Assembly: GCA_025403435.1 (NCBI GenBank)
Contig: CM046345.1
Coordinates: 18,532,809-18,596,808 of the forward strand
DNA: 64,000 bases
Origin: Artocarpus heterophyllus
Lineage: Eukaryota; Streptophyta; Magnoliopsida; Rosales; Moraceae
Direction: 5' to 3'
A model generated the notes under the pieces. It had not been told where the DNA came from and did no database searches. It saw only the letters and a program-made list of their open reading frames with translations. The first letter of the stretch is position 1, and every line of letters starts with the position of its first letter. The position numbers were made by a program, and so were the translations under genes. Below, in pieces: positions 23,650 through 35,900 of the stretch.

Positions 23650-26600
23650 TCTTATGCTCGGCCTCAACCCATTTAGAGAAATAATCTGTAAGAACCAGTA
23701 GGTATTGTACTTGCCCAGGGGCTAGGGGAAACAGTCTGACTACATCCATTGAATATTTCTTGAAGGCATACTATGAACTGATTAATGATAGTTCTTCGAC
23801 AGAATTATGGATTGCTGGCATATGTCTCTTGCAACTATCACATTTCTAGGAGAAATCTTCTGAGCCACTTTGCATCGTCGGCTAATATTAACCTTGAATT
23901 TTGATATCGTTGCATAGAGATTGCCCTCCCGAATGATTGTCTCATGAACTTTCATGAACTTCTTAGATCACTCATTTGACTTCATCCATTCCTAGGTATC
24001 AAAAGTAAAAACCTGCGATTGACCATTTGTAAAGCTTTCCTTCTATCAAGCAATATCTCATTGACTGTCTTCTAGAAGCCATCCATTGCTTATGTATATC
24101 TTGATTGGAGTCCTCCAGCCATCTCTAGGGTCGATGTAATTCATCTCCTTAGTGGTTTTAATGCTGAGTCATTCGATGTATTCTAGTAAGATGATTTTCT
24201 TTTCCTTTACTTCAACCAACGATTCGAGATTGGCGAGTGCATCTACTCTTGAGTTTGACTCACGTGACACATGCCTTACTTTGGATAGGTCGAACTGGCG
24301 CTTTCATTTATTAACAATCTCTAGGTAAGAGATCATCTTGTCATCCCAAGCCTCTTACTCTCCGATGATCTGGCTGACCACCAAGGTTGAGTCGCTTTCT
24401 ACAATAAGCTCAGTTGTCCCTAGTGTTATAGCTAGTCTTAAGCTGGCATTCATGGCTTCGTGCTCTGCTTCGTTATTGGTTGCTTTAAAACCCAATCTGA
24501 AGCTTTGATTGATTTCCTCGCTTGTTGGTGACCGCAGCAAGACTCTAACTCTTGAATCTTTTTTGTTGCTAGCACTGTCCACTTGCATGGTCCATATCTT
24601 TGGCTTGTCATTATCTGGCTTGTACATCAATTTCATGACAAAAACAACTAACACTTGCACCTTCAACATGGTTTGAGGCTTGTATTCGATATCAAATTCT
24701 GTGAGTTCGATAGCCCATTTTATTATCTCCCTGAAACTTCTGGCTTGTGCAGAATGGGTTATGACGAGAGTACTATTATTGTGTGGCTTTGAAAGATGGT
24801 CGCAGTTTCCATTTACGAGTGGAAATGATGAATGCAAGAGCGAGTTTCTTGATAATTGAGTTCTTGGTTTTCGTATCTAGTAGAGCATGACTGATGAGGA
24901 ACGCCAGCTTTTGAATTGAATCTTCCTCTCTGACTAGTACGGAATTAACTGCTGTTTCAAAAACTACCAAATAGAGATATAGCGGCTCTCTATCTTTTGG
25001 TTTTGACAAGATCGACAGTGTGGAAAGATACTTCTTCTAATCTTGGAAGGACTGTTCGCAGTGATCACCCTGGTCAAACTTTGTGTTCTTCTTTAGCAAC
25101 AGAAAGAATGGCAAACACTTGTCGGATGAGCGAGCTATGAAATGGCTAAGAGCTGTGACTCACCCAGTTAGCTTCTAGATTTCTCACTTACTTTATGGTG
25201 ATGGCATTAGTTAGAAAGCTTTTACTTCATGGTGATCGCTCTGGATTTAAGTTCATGTTATACTTCCTCAGCACATTGAAGCACTCCTGTAAATATTGCA
25301 TATAAAGATGGGCCTACAAAGACTGTAACAGCATATCATCAATGTAAACTTCCATATTATTACCAATCTATTCCCCGAACTTCCTATTGACAAGCTCTAG
25401 TAGGTTGCTCCAACGTTCTTTAGCGCAAATGGCATGACCTTTAAACAAAAAATACCATGCTTAGTGATGAAGGTAGTTTTTTCTTAGTCTTTGAGGTGTA
25501 AAAGGTTTTGATTGTAGCTAGAGAAAGTGTCAAGAAAACTTAGGATTTTGTGGCTAGCAGTCGCACCGACGAGGCTGTCGATGTAAGGAAATAGATAGCT
25601 ATCTTTTAGGCAGGCTTTATTCAGGTCTATGAAGTCTACACACATTTGCCATTTCCCATTCTTCTTCTTTACTATCACGACATTCGCAAGCCAATTCAGT
25701 TATTGAATTAGACGAATGAACCCTCTTTCCAACAGACACATGACTTCCTCCTTCACTCTATTATTTCGCTAGACCCCCAATCGTCTTCTCTTTTGTTGAA
25801 CGGATTGATGGTTTGGATCAATGTTGAGCTAGTGCAAGGCAATACTTGGGTCAATTCTCGGCATATCTACATAGGACCATGCAAAGTAGTCCTTATTAGG
25901 CTTTCAAAAATCTATGATAGTAGACTTTACCTTAGGTAGAGCTATAAGCCGATATTCACAGTCAGGCATTTGTGTTCAGGGTCAATCTGCACCTCATCAA
26001 GTTGTTCAAGTACTGGCTCCCCCTGTACCTGAAGACTCGACCCATTCGATAGGCTCGTCTATAGTTGTTATAATGTTGGTTTCTTCTGCTTCAATGCTAT
26101 CAAATAGCTACTCCTTGCCACTTCTTGGCTTCCAAAGATTTCCCTTATTCATTACTTCATTGGGAATCTAAGTCACTGATGTTAAGAAGATAGGACTGCT
26201 TTCTTTGAATGTATCCATGGTCACCTGAGAATTACGTTGTACTCAGAGGGGAAGTCCATGACGAGAACATTAGTCATCATGTTTTCTCTAGCAATATAGA
26301 CAAGTTGTCTAATCCTTCCTAGCGTTGCGATGGCCTCTCCATTAAACCTTACCCGTGCTGTGGTTGATTGTTCTATCTCTTTCTGATCGATGTCCATCTT
26401 TTCAATATCAAGAGGAAAAAAAATGTCCAGTAAGCTTCCATTATTGACAAGTATCCTCCCAATTTCACAGTTCATGACGTTGAGTTTTACCACTAAAGTG
26501 TCATCATGTGGCCTATTGAGGCCTCGTAGCTATAAAAAGATATGAAGTGTTCCCCAAATTCTTCCACTATTGAACTGGTGGTCGCCTAATTAGATCTGCT

Positions 26601-26740
26601 CTGGTTGGCTTTCATTTGGTTTATAGAGTCTCCGCTATAAAACAAATGGCTCCTATCACTTTTTTAATAGGTGGTGGTGGTTGAAATTTCTCTAGGGCTT
26701 GTCGGTTCCTGTGTCGACTCCGTTCGCGGCCTAGCATATA
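23650..26740 (-). pseudogene. Gypsy pol: protease, RT, RNase H, integrase
   Basis: Minus strand, 5' to 3'. Protease at 26493-26221 has GRILVNNGSLLDI, where Asn replaces the catalytic Asp of the usual D-N/T-G-S. RT at about 25690-25480 has KKKNGKWQMCVDFIDLNKAC (motif 1 to A region). The remainder of RT is eroded; FLISHALLDT and KLALAF at 25009-24776 belong to the first RNase H. A second RNase H-like part at 24740-24355 reads KWAIELTEFDIEY, then GFKATNNEAEHEAM and ESDSTLVVSQI, the plant Tat-lineage dual-RNase H arrangement. Integrase has CDSCKRHMP (zinc-binding, about 23840) and LTDYFSKWVEAE (core Asp, about 23665-23700). Several stops and frameshifts. Confidence 0.88.
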
Positions 26741-28587
26741 CACTACAACAAATTCAAGATTATACAACTTTTATTTAACGACCGTTTCTCAAAAACCATC
26801 ATAATAAGGAAAAAAAATGCAACGAGTGACGCCCGTGAGGACGAAAACCGTCGTGGTATTGGCAAGAGCTACCACGATGGTTTTTTAAAAAACCATTGTG
26901 TAAGATTAAACCTTTCACAATGGTTTTATAAAAACCGTAGTAGAAGGTATTAAATTCTTTAGAAAATTTAATCTTTAGAAGATTTGGATGTTTGGAATTT
27001 TTAGTATCCAGCATAATTTAACCTTTCACGACGGTTTTTACAAAAACTACTATGGAAGGTTCTGTATGTTTGAAATTTTTAGTAGCCCATCAAATTTTAA
27101 TCTTTCACAAAGGTTAAATTTGGACGGGAAACCAAAAATTTCAAACATACAAACCTTCCACGATAGTTTTTATAAAACCATCATGAAAGGTTAAATTTGG
27201 TGACATACTAAAAATTTCAAACATGAGAACCTTCAAAAACCGTCATAGAAGCCCTTTCACGACAGTTTTTTAAAAAACCGCCGTGGAAGAAAATAGACCT
27301 TTCACAATAGTTTTAAGTAAAAACCGTCGTGAAATGTTTCGCATGTTCAAAATTTTTATTATCCCGCCAAAATTTAATCCCCCTCCAACGACATGGCCTT
27401 TCCTATTTATTCAAAATTTCTCTAACTCAAACCCCTTTCTCTCTCTAACTCCTCCCCCCACGACCTAGCCATCGACGAACCCAACCCCCACGGCATTCCA
27501 CCGACTTTGACATTCCTCTGTCACTCTCTCCCCGACCCACCTAACAAACCCAATCCCATTCACCACCGTTCATCCTCATTCCTTGACATTCTATGGACTC
27601 CACCATCATTCGACTCATCCTTTGTTGTTCCATCGACTCCACCGTTGTTGGTAAATTTTAAACCATTACTTTTAGTTTTAGCGTTATTGTTAGTTCTAAA
27701 CTTAGTATTATTTGGTTATTTTAGTATTATTTAGCTTTAGTTTTAGTTTTAATATTAGTTATATTAATTTGTTATTTGTCATTTAGTATGAGTTACTTGT
27801 ATTTGGTGTTTGAAAGAACTTTGAACAACATTTAGCATTTTTGTATGAGAATAGGTTACTTTTTATGTGTTTGTAATGCCTAAGTATTATTGTGATGCCC
27901 ACCACATGTTTGATAAAAAGCTTATGTGACTGTGTGTTTGTATTTGTATTTGTGTTTTAGTTATTTTATTTTTGTTTTTCTTTCTTTACCTCACACATGA
28001 TAGCATGCATGGACTTAGACACCAAAAATCCATCAATTGTTGTGCAAGCATGAAAAGAGTATATGACTTTACAATGTAAATATATATATGATTTTGTAAA
28101 AATTTTATAGTTCAATATAATTATGTGATTATAAAATTAGGTCATTGTATTACTGGTGAAAACATGGGACCATTCATCTCGTGAGAAACTAGAAATTCTG
28201 GTTTTTTTTTTAGCTTTAGACCAATTTTTTGCAACGATTTTTAGTGAAAACAATCGTGAAACAAGAGCCTTACATGACAGTTTTCATAAAAACCATTGTG
28301 TAAGCTCTCATCCTAAGATCCCATTACCCCATCATAATAAGGAATCCACGATGGTAAAAAACGGTCTTAAAAAATCTCGTTGGTACTACGATGAATGATT
28401 ACACGACGGTTTTTAAACCATCATGAAAATATATCACGACGATTTACGTGAAAATATATCACAAAGGTTTTAAACGGTCGTGTAATCTATAATTTCTACT
28501 AGTGATAGGTTCATTATCACGACAGTTTACGTGAAAATATATCACGACGGTTTTAAACCAACATGTAATCTATAATTTCTACTAATG
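26741..28587. mobile_element. Non-autonomous CACTA (En/Spm-type) transposon
   Basis: Left end CACTACAACAAATTC at 26741; right end is the inverse of CATTAGTAGAAATT at 28587, and an inner copy of that end at 28504 reads CACTAGTAGAAATT. The ends stay alignable for about 30 bases (shared GATTA.AC.AC). A 3-bp target duplication ATA flanks it (26738-26740 and 28588-28590), as expected for this superfamily. Subterminal regions (26775-27330 and 28225-28560) are packed with direct and inverted copies of CACGACGGTTTT-like units, the usual transposase-binding layout. About 1.85 kb with no transposase frame. Inserted in the gypsy gag. Confidence 0.88.
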
Positions 28588-28598
28588 ATAGGTTCATT
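28433..28598. repeat. 83-bp tandem duplication across a CACTA end
   Basis: 28433-28515 and 28516-28598 are copies of about 83 bases, each ending with the transposon terminus, the ATA target duplication and the flanking GGTTCATT. The inner terminus kept CTAGTG; the outer has CTAATG. Confidence 0.85.
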
Positions 28599-28599
28599 T

Positions 28600-29077
28600 T
28601 CCTTGTTCCAAGAAGTACTCCGTCAAGTGCCCTTTCTTAAATAATTCTAAAATCTCGGTAAGCAAAGCCTTGCAATTGTTCGTCATATGTCCATTGTCTT
28701 GGTGAAATTCATAGTACTTTGTATGGTCACGAGATTGGCTAGGGGCCATTTTCTTCGGCTACCTGACATAGTCTTTTCCCTCTAATTGGACGATCAACTT
28801 AGTCGAGGATATGTTTAGGGCATACCTTGGTGGTGACAATGGCCTGCTTCCCCCTTATAGTTTTTGTTCTTCCTTCTTCCTTCATTCCCTTCTTGGAGGT
28901 GTTTTTGTTCATTCTCTTCATTCTAGTTGAGTCTTTGGTTGTTTCTCGATCCTCTTATTCTCTTCTCTGTTCCTTGCGAGTTTTAGCTAGTAGCGCTTAT
29001 TTTTCTCTTTAAGGTCGATCTATCCCTTGGCTCTATTTAGGGCTTCCTAGATCATCTGTGGGTATTCTGAGTTGTAC
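28600..29077 (-). pseudogene. Gypsy gag, C-terminal half
   Basis: On the minus strand about 29070-29000 reads EYPQMI, a stop, then EALNRAKG and IDLKEKNKR. About 28760-28605 reads RDHTKYYEFHQDNGHMTNNC followed by KALLTEILELFKKGHLTEYF. The latter is the short C/Y-x2-H-x4-H-x4-C motif and following segment characteristic of Tat/Ogre-type plant gypsy gag; the first Cys is replaced by Tyr. It is the direct continuation of the gag at 42886-44035. Confidence 0.82.
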
Positions 29078-29235
29078 TGTAACACCTAAGCATTTCTAGT
29101 GCATTAGAAATGCAATAATTTAAGGATTACTGTTTAATCCAATTTATATGATAAAGTCCATAAAAGCAAAAAATGAGATTTTTAAGGGTAAGAATCATGT
29201 CATAGCCTTAAATAAAGAAGGAATGATATGGAAAT

Positions 29236-31268
29236 TGTTAGACATGTATGCCCTAAGGAGTAAAAATGTAATACGTTTTTGGAGACATTTTTATCAATAA
29301 AGAATTTATTCATTTATATATACCAAATCTTGTCCTCTTTACGTTCATATTTGTTGAATGTATGATAAGCAAACAGTAGTCTGAGACTGTCAGTCTAAAC
29401 CTTAAGAGTTGGGCATATGATGGACTGATTATGCGGAAGACACGATTCTTAAGGTGATGGTCTAAAACATATGATTTGCAATCGAGGGAATAAAGTTGGG
29501 CGCTTTATTCATGTAAAGATTGTTATGTTGTCTATATCCCTTTTGGGAGATAGTTTGTCTTGACCATCGGAGTTGGACTCTGTGAATAGAAACATTGGCA
29601 CGTTGTCATAGGTGACGATGTGTTGGATCGGGACATAAAGTGAATTGATTTGGATTAATAATTCTGTCTTGGCAAATCAATTCACTTTAGATAGTCATTT
29701 GTATTGTATCTTAATCCTGAGATGAATAGTGGGCCCGTTATCTCGACTTGTGTCTTTTGATGTACCAATGGGTGACTCTCACATCTTTATAGTGGTATGC
29801 ATGCCGGTACGTTGGAGGCATGACTCTTGATAGCGTAGACTTGTTATTCATAGATATGGAATCCATAGCTCCTCTTTAGGAGTAATGATATCCTCTTATA
29901 TACGTTGTCCTATAATTGGAAAACTGGAGCGCCCAACCATTTAGATACATAGGTGTAACCGAATGGTATACTATCTTTGGATGGCAAGTTTTCTAATGGT
30001 GAGACAATGGAACGTAAGATAAAAATAATCGGGAAGGTAAGACAGAACTTGTCCTTAAGCCGATTATGGATGATCATATGGGGATATGATACACTATGAT
30101 ATGTCATGGAGACTTAGCTACACGAGCTTCGTAATTCTATAAAGTTTAAGAGTGCAGCTCCAAGCTTTTAGTGGAGTAGCGTTGGAGTTGATAATTGTGA
30201 AATGTATATCTGGGATATTGGGTTTCATAATTATCATGAGCTTGAACTTTATAGGTCCATTTTGGTCCCCTTTGCTAGCTCACAAAATCCTGTAACGACA
30301 CGACGTGCTTTTCCAATAATTGACGACTTATGTCGGATTTATCAGATTGGTTTAAAATTTGTAAGAATCAAATAATTCATGTCTGTTTATCGGTTGAATT
30401 AATTTTGTAAGAAATTAGTTCAAGATAAACTTGTTGAATTATTGCGATCAGATAATTCTTGTCTGTTTATCGGTTGTTTTAATTTTGGACAAATTAGAAC
30501 AAGATAAACTTGTAGAATTATTGTGAATTGATTTATTTTCTTAGAGATTATCTTGATAAAGTTTGTTTCGATCAGGTAACTTCTCTATTGGGTTATTTGA
30601 ATCAAAACTGAGACTTTATCCTTTAGAATCTTGGGTGGAAAATAAAAGATTCGCGGAGATTTTTTCTCGGTAGTTCGACCTGCCGGATGACGTGTTCGGC
30701 CTGCCGAACTGACCTGATCTGCCTGCCGATCAGAATGTTCGGCCTACCGATCAGCGGAGATAAGATTACGCGTTTCCACGCGGATCTTATCAGATATTGA
30801 TCCGAACTTGATTCTGTTTCGAGTTTTTGAGACCTAATCTGATATGGACTGACCCCAGGACCAATAGGTATAAAAAGGGAGTGAGTCTCATGATTTACTT
30901 AGATCAATTTGAGAGATTAAGAGTGATACTCTTCTAGTGAGCATCTGAAAACTCCCTGAGAGCTTTTGTTCACAAATCATGAGCACTAGCTTTGGGTTCT
31001 CTCTGTTGGTTGGAAAGAGAGTCACCGGTGAAAGAGCTGTAAGTGTGAGCCCACACTCACTCTGGTTGTGGATAAAGAATAGCAAAGAAGACCAGTTGGT
31101 TGAGGCTCTTCTGGAACGTTACTTCTCTACGCAGGTTGTGAAGGTTCTTCGACACACTGAGGTTAGTAAGATCTGTTTAATTTATACATATAACATGTCA
31201 AACTTGTGTTTTGGAAATTACTCTGATGAAAAATTTTTAAAATTTCGCTGCGCACTTTGTTTCCAACA
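29236..31268 (+). repeat. Copia-2 5' LTR
   Basis: 2033 bp. TATA box TATAAAAAGG at 30869-30878. Just upstream (30668-30765) four palindrome-like units around GGCCTGCCGA lie in the U3 region. The transcript start is probably around 30895-30905. Confidence 0.94.
30668..30765. repeat. GGCCTGCCGA palindrome cluster in U3
   Basis: Four units in under 100 bp: CGACCTGCCGG, CGGCCTGCCGAAC, TGCCTGCCGATCAG, CGGCCTACCGATCAG. A further perfect palindrome ACGCGTTTCCACGCG-like patch follows at 30768-30782. It lies 100-200 bases upstream of the TATA box, where enhancer sites would be. The 3' LTR keeps the cluster at 38306-38402. Confidence 0.85.
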
Positions 31269-31270
31269 AT

Positions 31271-31282
31271 TGGTATCAGAGA
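31271..31282 (+). promoter_or_regulatory. Copia-2 primer-binding site
   Basis: TGGTATCAGAGA begins two bases after the LTR end; eleven of twelve bases match the tRNA-Met-complementary site TGGTATCAGAGC. Confidence 0.9.
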
Positions 31283-32933
31283 CGAGGTTTTTACATAAAT
31301 TTGCATGTTTGTGATCATGTCATATGCATAAATTTTGTGATCTTAATCTCTCCTATGCTTGAATTGAATTTTATAGAGAGATGGCACTCTAGGCTTCTGT
31401 ATAATATATATGTTGTCATGGATTATGTGGTGGCTGTTTATTAATTAATTATGGTTGATTAAATCGTTGTTTAATTATTTATTAATTAATTAATTAATAC
31501 TGGTTGTGGTTCCTTAGAGGTTAGAATTTGTATCTAGTTTTTTCATGTAATTAGTTGGCGGACTATCATCTTCATCTAAGAATGGTTATTTAATTTTTAA
31601 CTTGTAAGAATTTGTAATTAAATAATTATCTGGAGAAGACGGATCGAGAAGTCGGATCTAGAAGATTGATGATGGCGCCTCCAAGTATTTCCTGAGTCTC
31701 TAATCTTATGTTTTTGAATTTTTGGAAATAAAATTGATGAATTGCATTAAAATTGTATTTTTTGGATTGAGGATTTTCTGCTCGGTCGACATGCCGGACC
31801 TCATGGTTCGGTAGGCCAGAGGTCACGGATCGGCAGGCCGGACGTATGGTCCGGCAGGCCGACAGTGGGGCAGAAATTTTGGTGCTCTACCGGCAGGCCG
31901 AACTTTCATAATCGGCAGGCCGATCACCTAGACCGGCCGGCCGATCACCCAGACCGGCCTGCCGACCGAGAGCTGCCAGGTGTCCAAAAAAGGTGCAATT
32001 TTTTCGGTGCAGTTTTAATTTTATTTTTGGGACGATTTTGAGAAACATTAAATTTGGATATGACCGGAAATATGAAGTATTTGATTCATACGACATTGAA
32101 GATTTGAAGATGGATATTACATGAAAAAGGATACAGCTTGAGGATTCAAGGATGAAGAATCGATAAATGTCTCGATTATTCTCTTGTAATCTTAGTTTTC
32201 TATTCTCTAGGGTGGAACCATAATATTACGGTTACTATTATTTTGTTTGTAGCTTTGCTTGATTGCTTTGCTTGTCTGCATTATAATATGATTTACCATG
32301 TATATTGATAACGTGTCATATAGAATAGGGAGTGCTACTCATATTAAAATTGTTCATGCATAATTTTAAAATAAAACCTTGACTTCAAAAGATTGAGTGG
32401 GAGAAGGTTTTCGAAGAGAGGACCTAAGGCCTCCATCGTTGGTCCATAGGAAGAACATGGTGGTCCCGACCCCTAGGAAGGGATTTCTATCATGTACCAA
32501 ATTGGATCTCTGAAAGGATAAGGTATTTTAGTATGATTTATGGTTGCACACCCCTAGGTGGTGATTATAAATCATGGATAAAATATTGAAACTGTGGTTA
32601 TACACTCACGTTAATTTTATTATTAACCTCCCCTAGGAGCTCTGTTAATAAAATTAATGGCCAAAGAAACGATTATTAGTATATGCTGGATCATATGGGT
32701 CCTGGATGGCATATATTAATCAGGAGGGGATCCGTGTTCCTGATTGAATTTGGCATGACTCCCCTAAGAGCTTGTTGAATTTTGAGTTGGGAATTATCGT
32801 TGTAAGGTTGTGATATTTTCAAGGTTTTGACATATAAACGCATTTGTATTATTTTACATGATTGTGTTATCTTACTAAATTATTATATATGTTTGCTTAT
32901 GTTTGGTATATGATTCTTTATTGTAGATTGAAA
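31283..32933 (+). other. Copia-2 untranslated leader
   Basis: 1.65 kb before gag. At 31786-31972 there are at least eight units of the inverse motif CGGCAGGCCGA. A second part (about 32395-32790) has repeated CCCCTAGG words within segments such as CACACCCCTAGGTGGTGATT. No protein-like frame. The same leader is in copia-3 (58937-60598). Confidence 0.8.
31786..31972. repeat. CGGCAGGCCGA palindrome cluster in leader
   Basis: About eight units, for example ATCGGCAGGCCGGAC, TCCGGCAGGCCGAC, ACCGGCAGGCCGAAC, ATCGGCAGGCCGATC, ACCGGCCGGCCGATC and ACCGGCCTGCCGACC. They are GC-rich in an AT-rich surrounding and mostly in the opposite orientation to the U3 cluster. Confidence 0.88.
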
Positions 32934-35900
32934 ATGTCTAAAAACGCTTTATCATCGATACTTGACAAAAACCAATTAACCGCTGAGAACTATAATGATT
33001 GGAAACGGAACCTGGACATCATCCTTTCCTTTGAGAAACTAAAATATGTTCTGACAACTCCTTGTCCTCCCGAGCCTACGGGAGACTCAAGTAATGAGCA
33101 ATTCCAAGCGTACGACCGCTAGAAAGATGCTAATGATCAGGCCCGCTGCTATGTTATGGCCAGCATGAACAACATGCTGCAGGCTCAACATCAGGATTAT
33201 GAGACTGCGAAGTAGATCTTGGATAATCTTGAGGATATGTTCGAAGGCCAGGCCATAACGAAGCGGCAAGGGGCGCTTCGAAAACTCTTAAACTGTAGAC
33301 AGAGACCGGGGACATCTGTAAATGAGCACATGATGTTGGTCATGGGTTACCTCGCTGAGGCTCAAACCAATGGAGCCGACATCGATGTTGAAACTCAGAT
33401 GACTATGGTCTTTGAGACTCTGTCTAAGGAATTTATTCCGTTTAGAGCTACTTTTAGTTTAAGCAATAGACGGGATATGACCTTGACAGAACTGATGAAA
33501 CAGTTACAGGAGTTTGAACTACTGATCAGGGAGTCTCCTGCTGGTGGTGAGGCCAATATGGTAGCTGCTTCTGGTTCCAATCCTAACTCTGGAAATGAAA
33601 AGAAGCAACGGGCCAAGAGTGAAAAGTCTTATATTCCTCCTGCACCCAAGAGCAAGAAGAAGAAGAAGAAGAACCCAAAGAAGCTTAAATGCTTCTTCTG
33701 TGGTAAGGTCGGGCATATAAAGAAGCATTGCAAGGACTTCCTTTCCAAGGGAGGTAGGTGTAATCTTCTATATTTAGAAACTTGTTTGGTTGAGGAATCA
33801 AGTGACATCTGGGTCATAGATTCCGGTGCAACTAATCATGTTTGTGTTTCTCTGCAGGGATTCAAAGAAACGAGAAGTCTACTTCATGAAGACTTAACGC
33901 TTCGGATGGGCGATGGATCCTTGGTCTTAGCGGAAGCAGTGGGAGATGTCCATCTTTATTTTGATAATTATAGGAATTTAATTTTGCGAGATTATTTTTA
34001 TGTTCCTAAATTTAAAAGGAACTTAATTTCTGTATCTTCTTTATTTAAAGACTCCTACGTGGTATCTTTTAATGAAAAAGTGGTGATTCGTAAAAATAAA
34101 TCTTTTATCTATTCTGGATGGATGCAAAATAATCTATATTTTATCAAACCTAAGATGGACTTATTGCTTAATGCTGAGATAAATGATAATAACTCAAAAA
34201 GACCTAAAACTTCTCACTCTAATAAGACTTATCTTTGGCATTTGCGCCTTGGCCATATTAACCTGAATAGGATTCAAAGGTTGGTAAGGGATGGACCTCT
34301 AAGTCACTTAAAGGTGGAATCTATACCTCAATGTGAATCTTGTTTGGAGGGTAAAATGACCAAAAGACCATACGGGTCTAAGGGCAATAGGGCCGAAGGG
34401 GTTCTAGAACTTGTGCATAATGATGTTTGCGGACCGATGAACATCCGGGCACGAGGAGGGTATGAGTACTTTGTCACTTTTATTGACGATTACTCAAGAT
34501 ATGGGTATATGTACCTAATGCACCACAAAAGCGAAACTTATGATAAGTTCAGGGAGTTTCGGGCTGAAGTGGAAAAGCAAGTTGGTAGACCTATAAAGGC
34601 ACTTCGATCTGATCGAGGTGGGGAATACCTTTCTGATGAGTTCTTGGGACACTTGTTAGAGAATGAGATTTTATCCCATTTGACTGCGCCGGGCACTCCG
34701 TAGCAGAATGGCATAGCGGAGAGAAGGAATAGGACTTTGTTGGACATGATTCGGTCCATGATGAGTTATTCATCACTGCCTTTATCCTTTTAGTGATATG
34801 CACTACAAACCGCATGTTATCTTTTGAACAATGTGCCTTCAAAATTGGTCCCTAGAACTCCTCACGAGTTGTGGACAAGACGGAAGACATCTTTAAACCA
34901 TATTCGCATATGGGGATGTCCAGCTCATGTCCTGTTTAAGGATCCGAATAAGTTGGAAGCACGTTCGGAAGTTTACATGTTTGTAGGATATCCAAAAGGG
35001 ACTAAAGGGGGTTATTTTTATAACCCTAAGGAAAATAAAGTCGTAGTTTCAACTAATGCAACTTTCCTTGAGGAGAGTTACATGGACAACTTTAAACCTC
35101 AAAGCAAAGTGGTGCTTGAGGAGTTAAGGGGTGATTTGTTCACTCCGGAGGTTCCGAACGAAACCATTCCAATCGGTGTAGAAAAACCAAACAAACCTGA
35201 ACAACAACCTCAGGGGCTTCGACGTAGTGGAAGGATCAGGCGTCAACCTGAAAGGTACATGTTCAATGGGGAGGTCTTTTTGGCTGAACCGGATGAACAT
35301 GACAGTGATCCTTGTACTTATGCAGAAGCTATGGAGGATGTTGATTCAAAACTCTAGACAGAGGCCATGAACATAGAGATGAAGTCTATGGAGACTAATC
35401 GGGTCTGGGAGCTTGTGGATCTTCCCGAAGGGGTAAAACCCATAGGGTGTAAGTGGATCTACAAGAGGAAAAGAGGAGTGGATGGAAAGGTCGAAACCTT
35501 TAAGGCTAGACTGGTAACTAAGGGTTATACGCAAAAGGAAGGAATCGATTATGAGGAAACCTTTTCGCCTGTAGCCATGCTTAAGTCCATCTGGATTCTC
35601 TTGTCCATAGCTGCCGCTCTCGACTACGAGATTTGGCAGATGGATGTCAAGACGGCTTTATATGGAACAACCAGATGGGTTCAAGGTCGTGGGACAAGAG
35701 GGTAAGGTTTGTAAGCTCCTAAAGTCTATTTATGGACTTAAGCAGGCTTCTCGTTCTTGGAACATAAGATTTGATCAAGTGATCAAGACTTATGGGTTCT
35801 CACAAAATATGGATGAATCATGTGTTTACAAACACATTAAGGATGGGAAGGTGGTTTTTCTACTGCTTTATGTAGATGACATTCTGCTTATTGGCAATGA

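Noticed and set aside
27283..27734. Two open frames in the middle of the CACTA element
   Set aside because: Pro/Ser/Leu-rich translations of pyrimidine-rich sequence, no transposase motif; non-autonomous elements often carry such filler.
30979..31314. 111-codon frame at the end of the copia-2 LTR (also 38615-38911)
   Set aside because: It spans the LTR R/U5 region and primer site and occurs in both LTRs; no known protein pattern, so probably non-coding.
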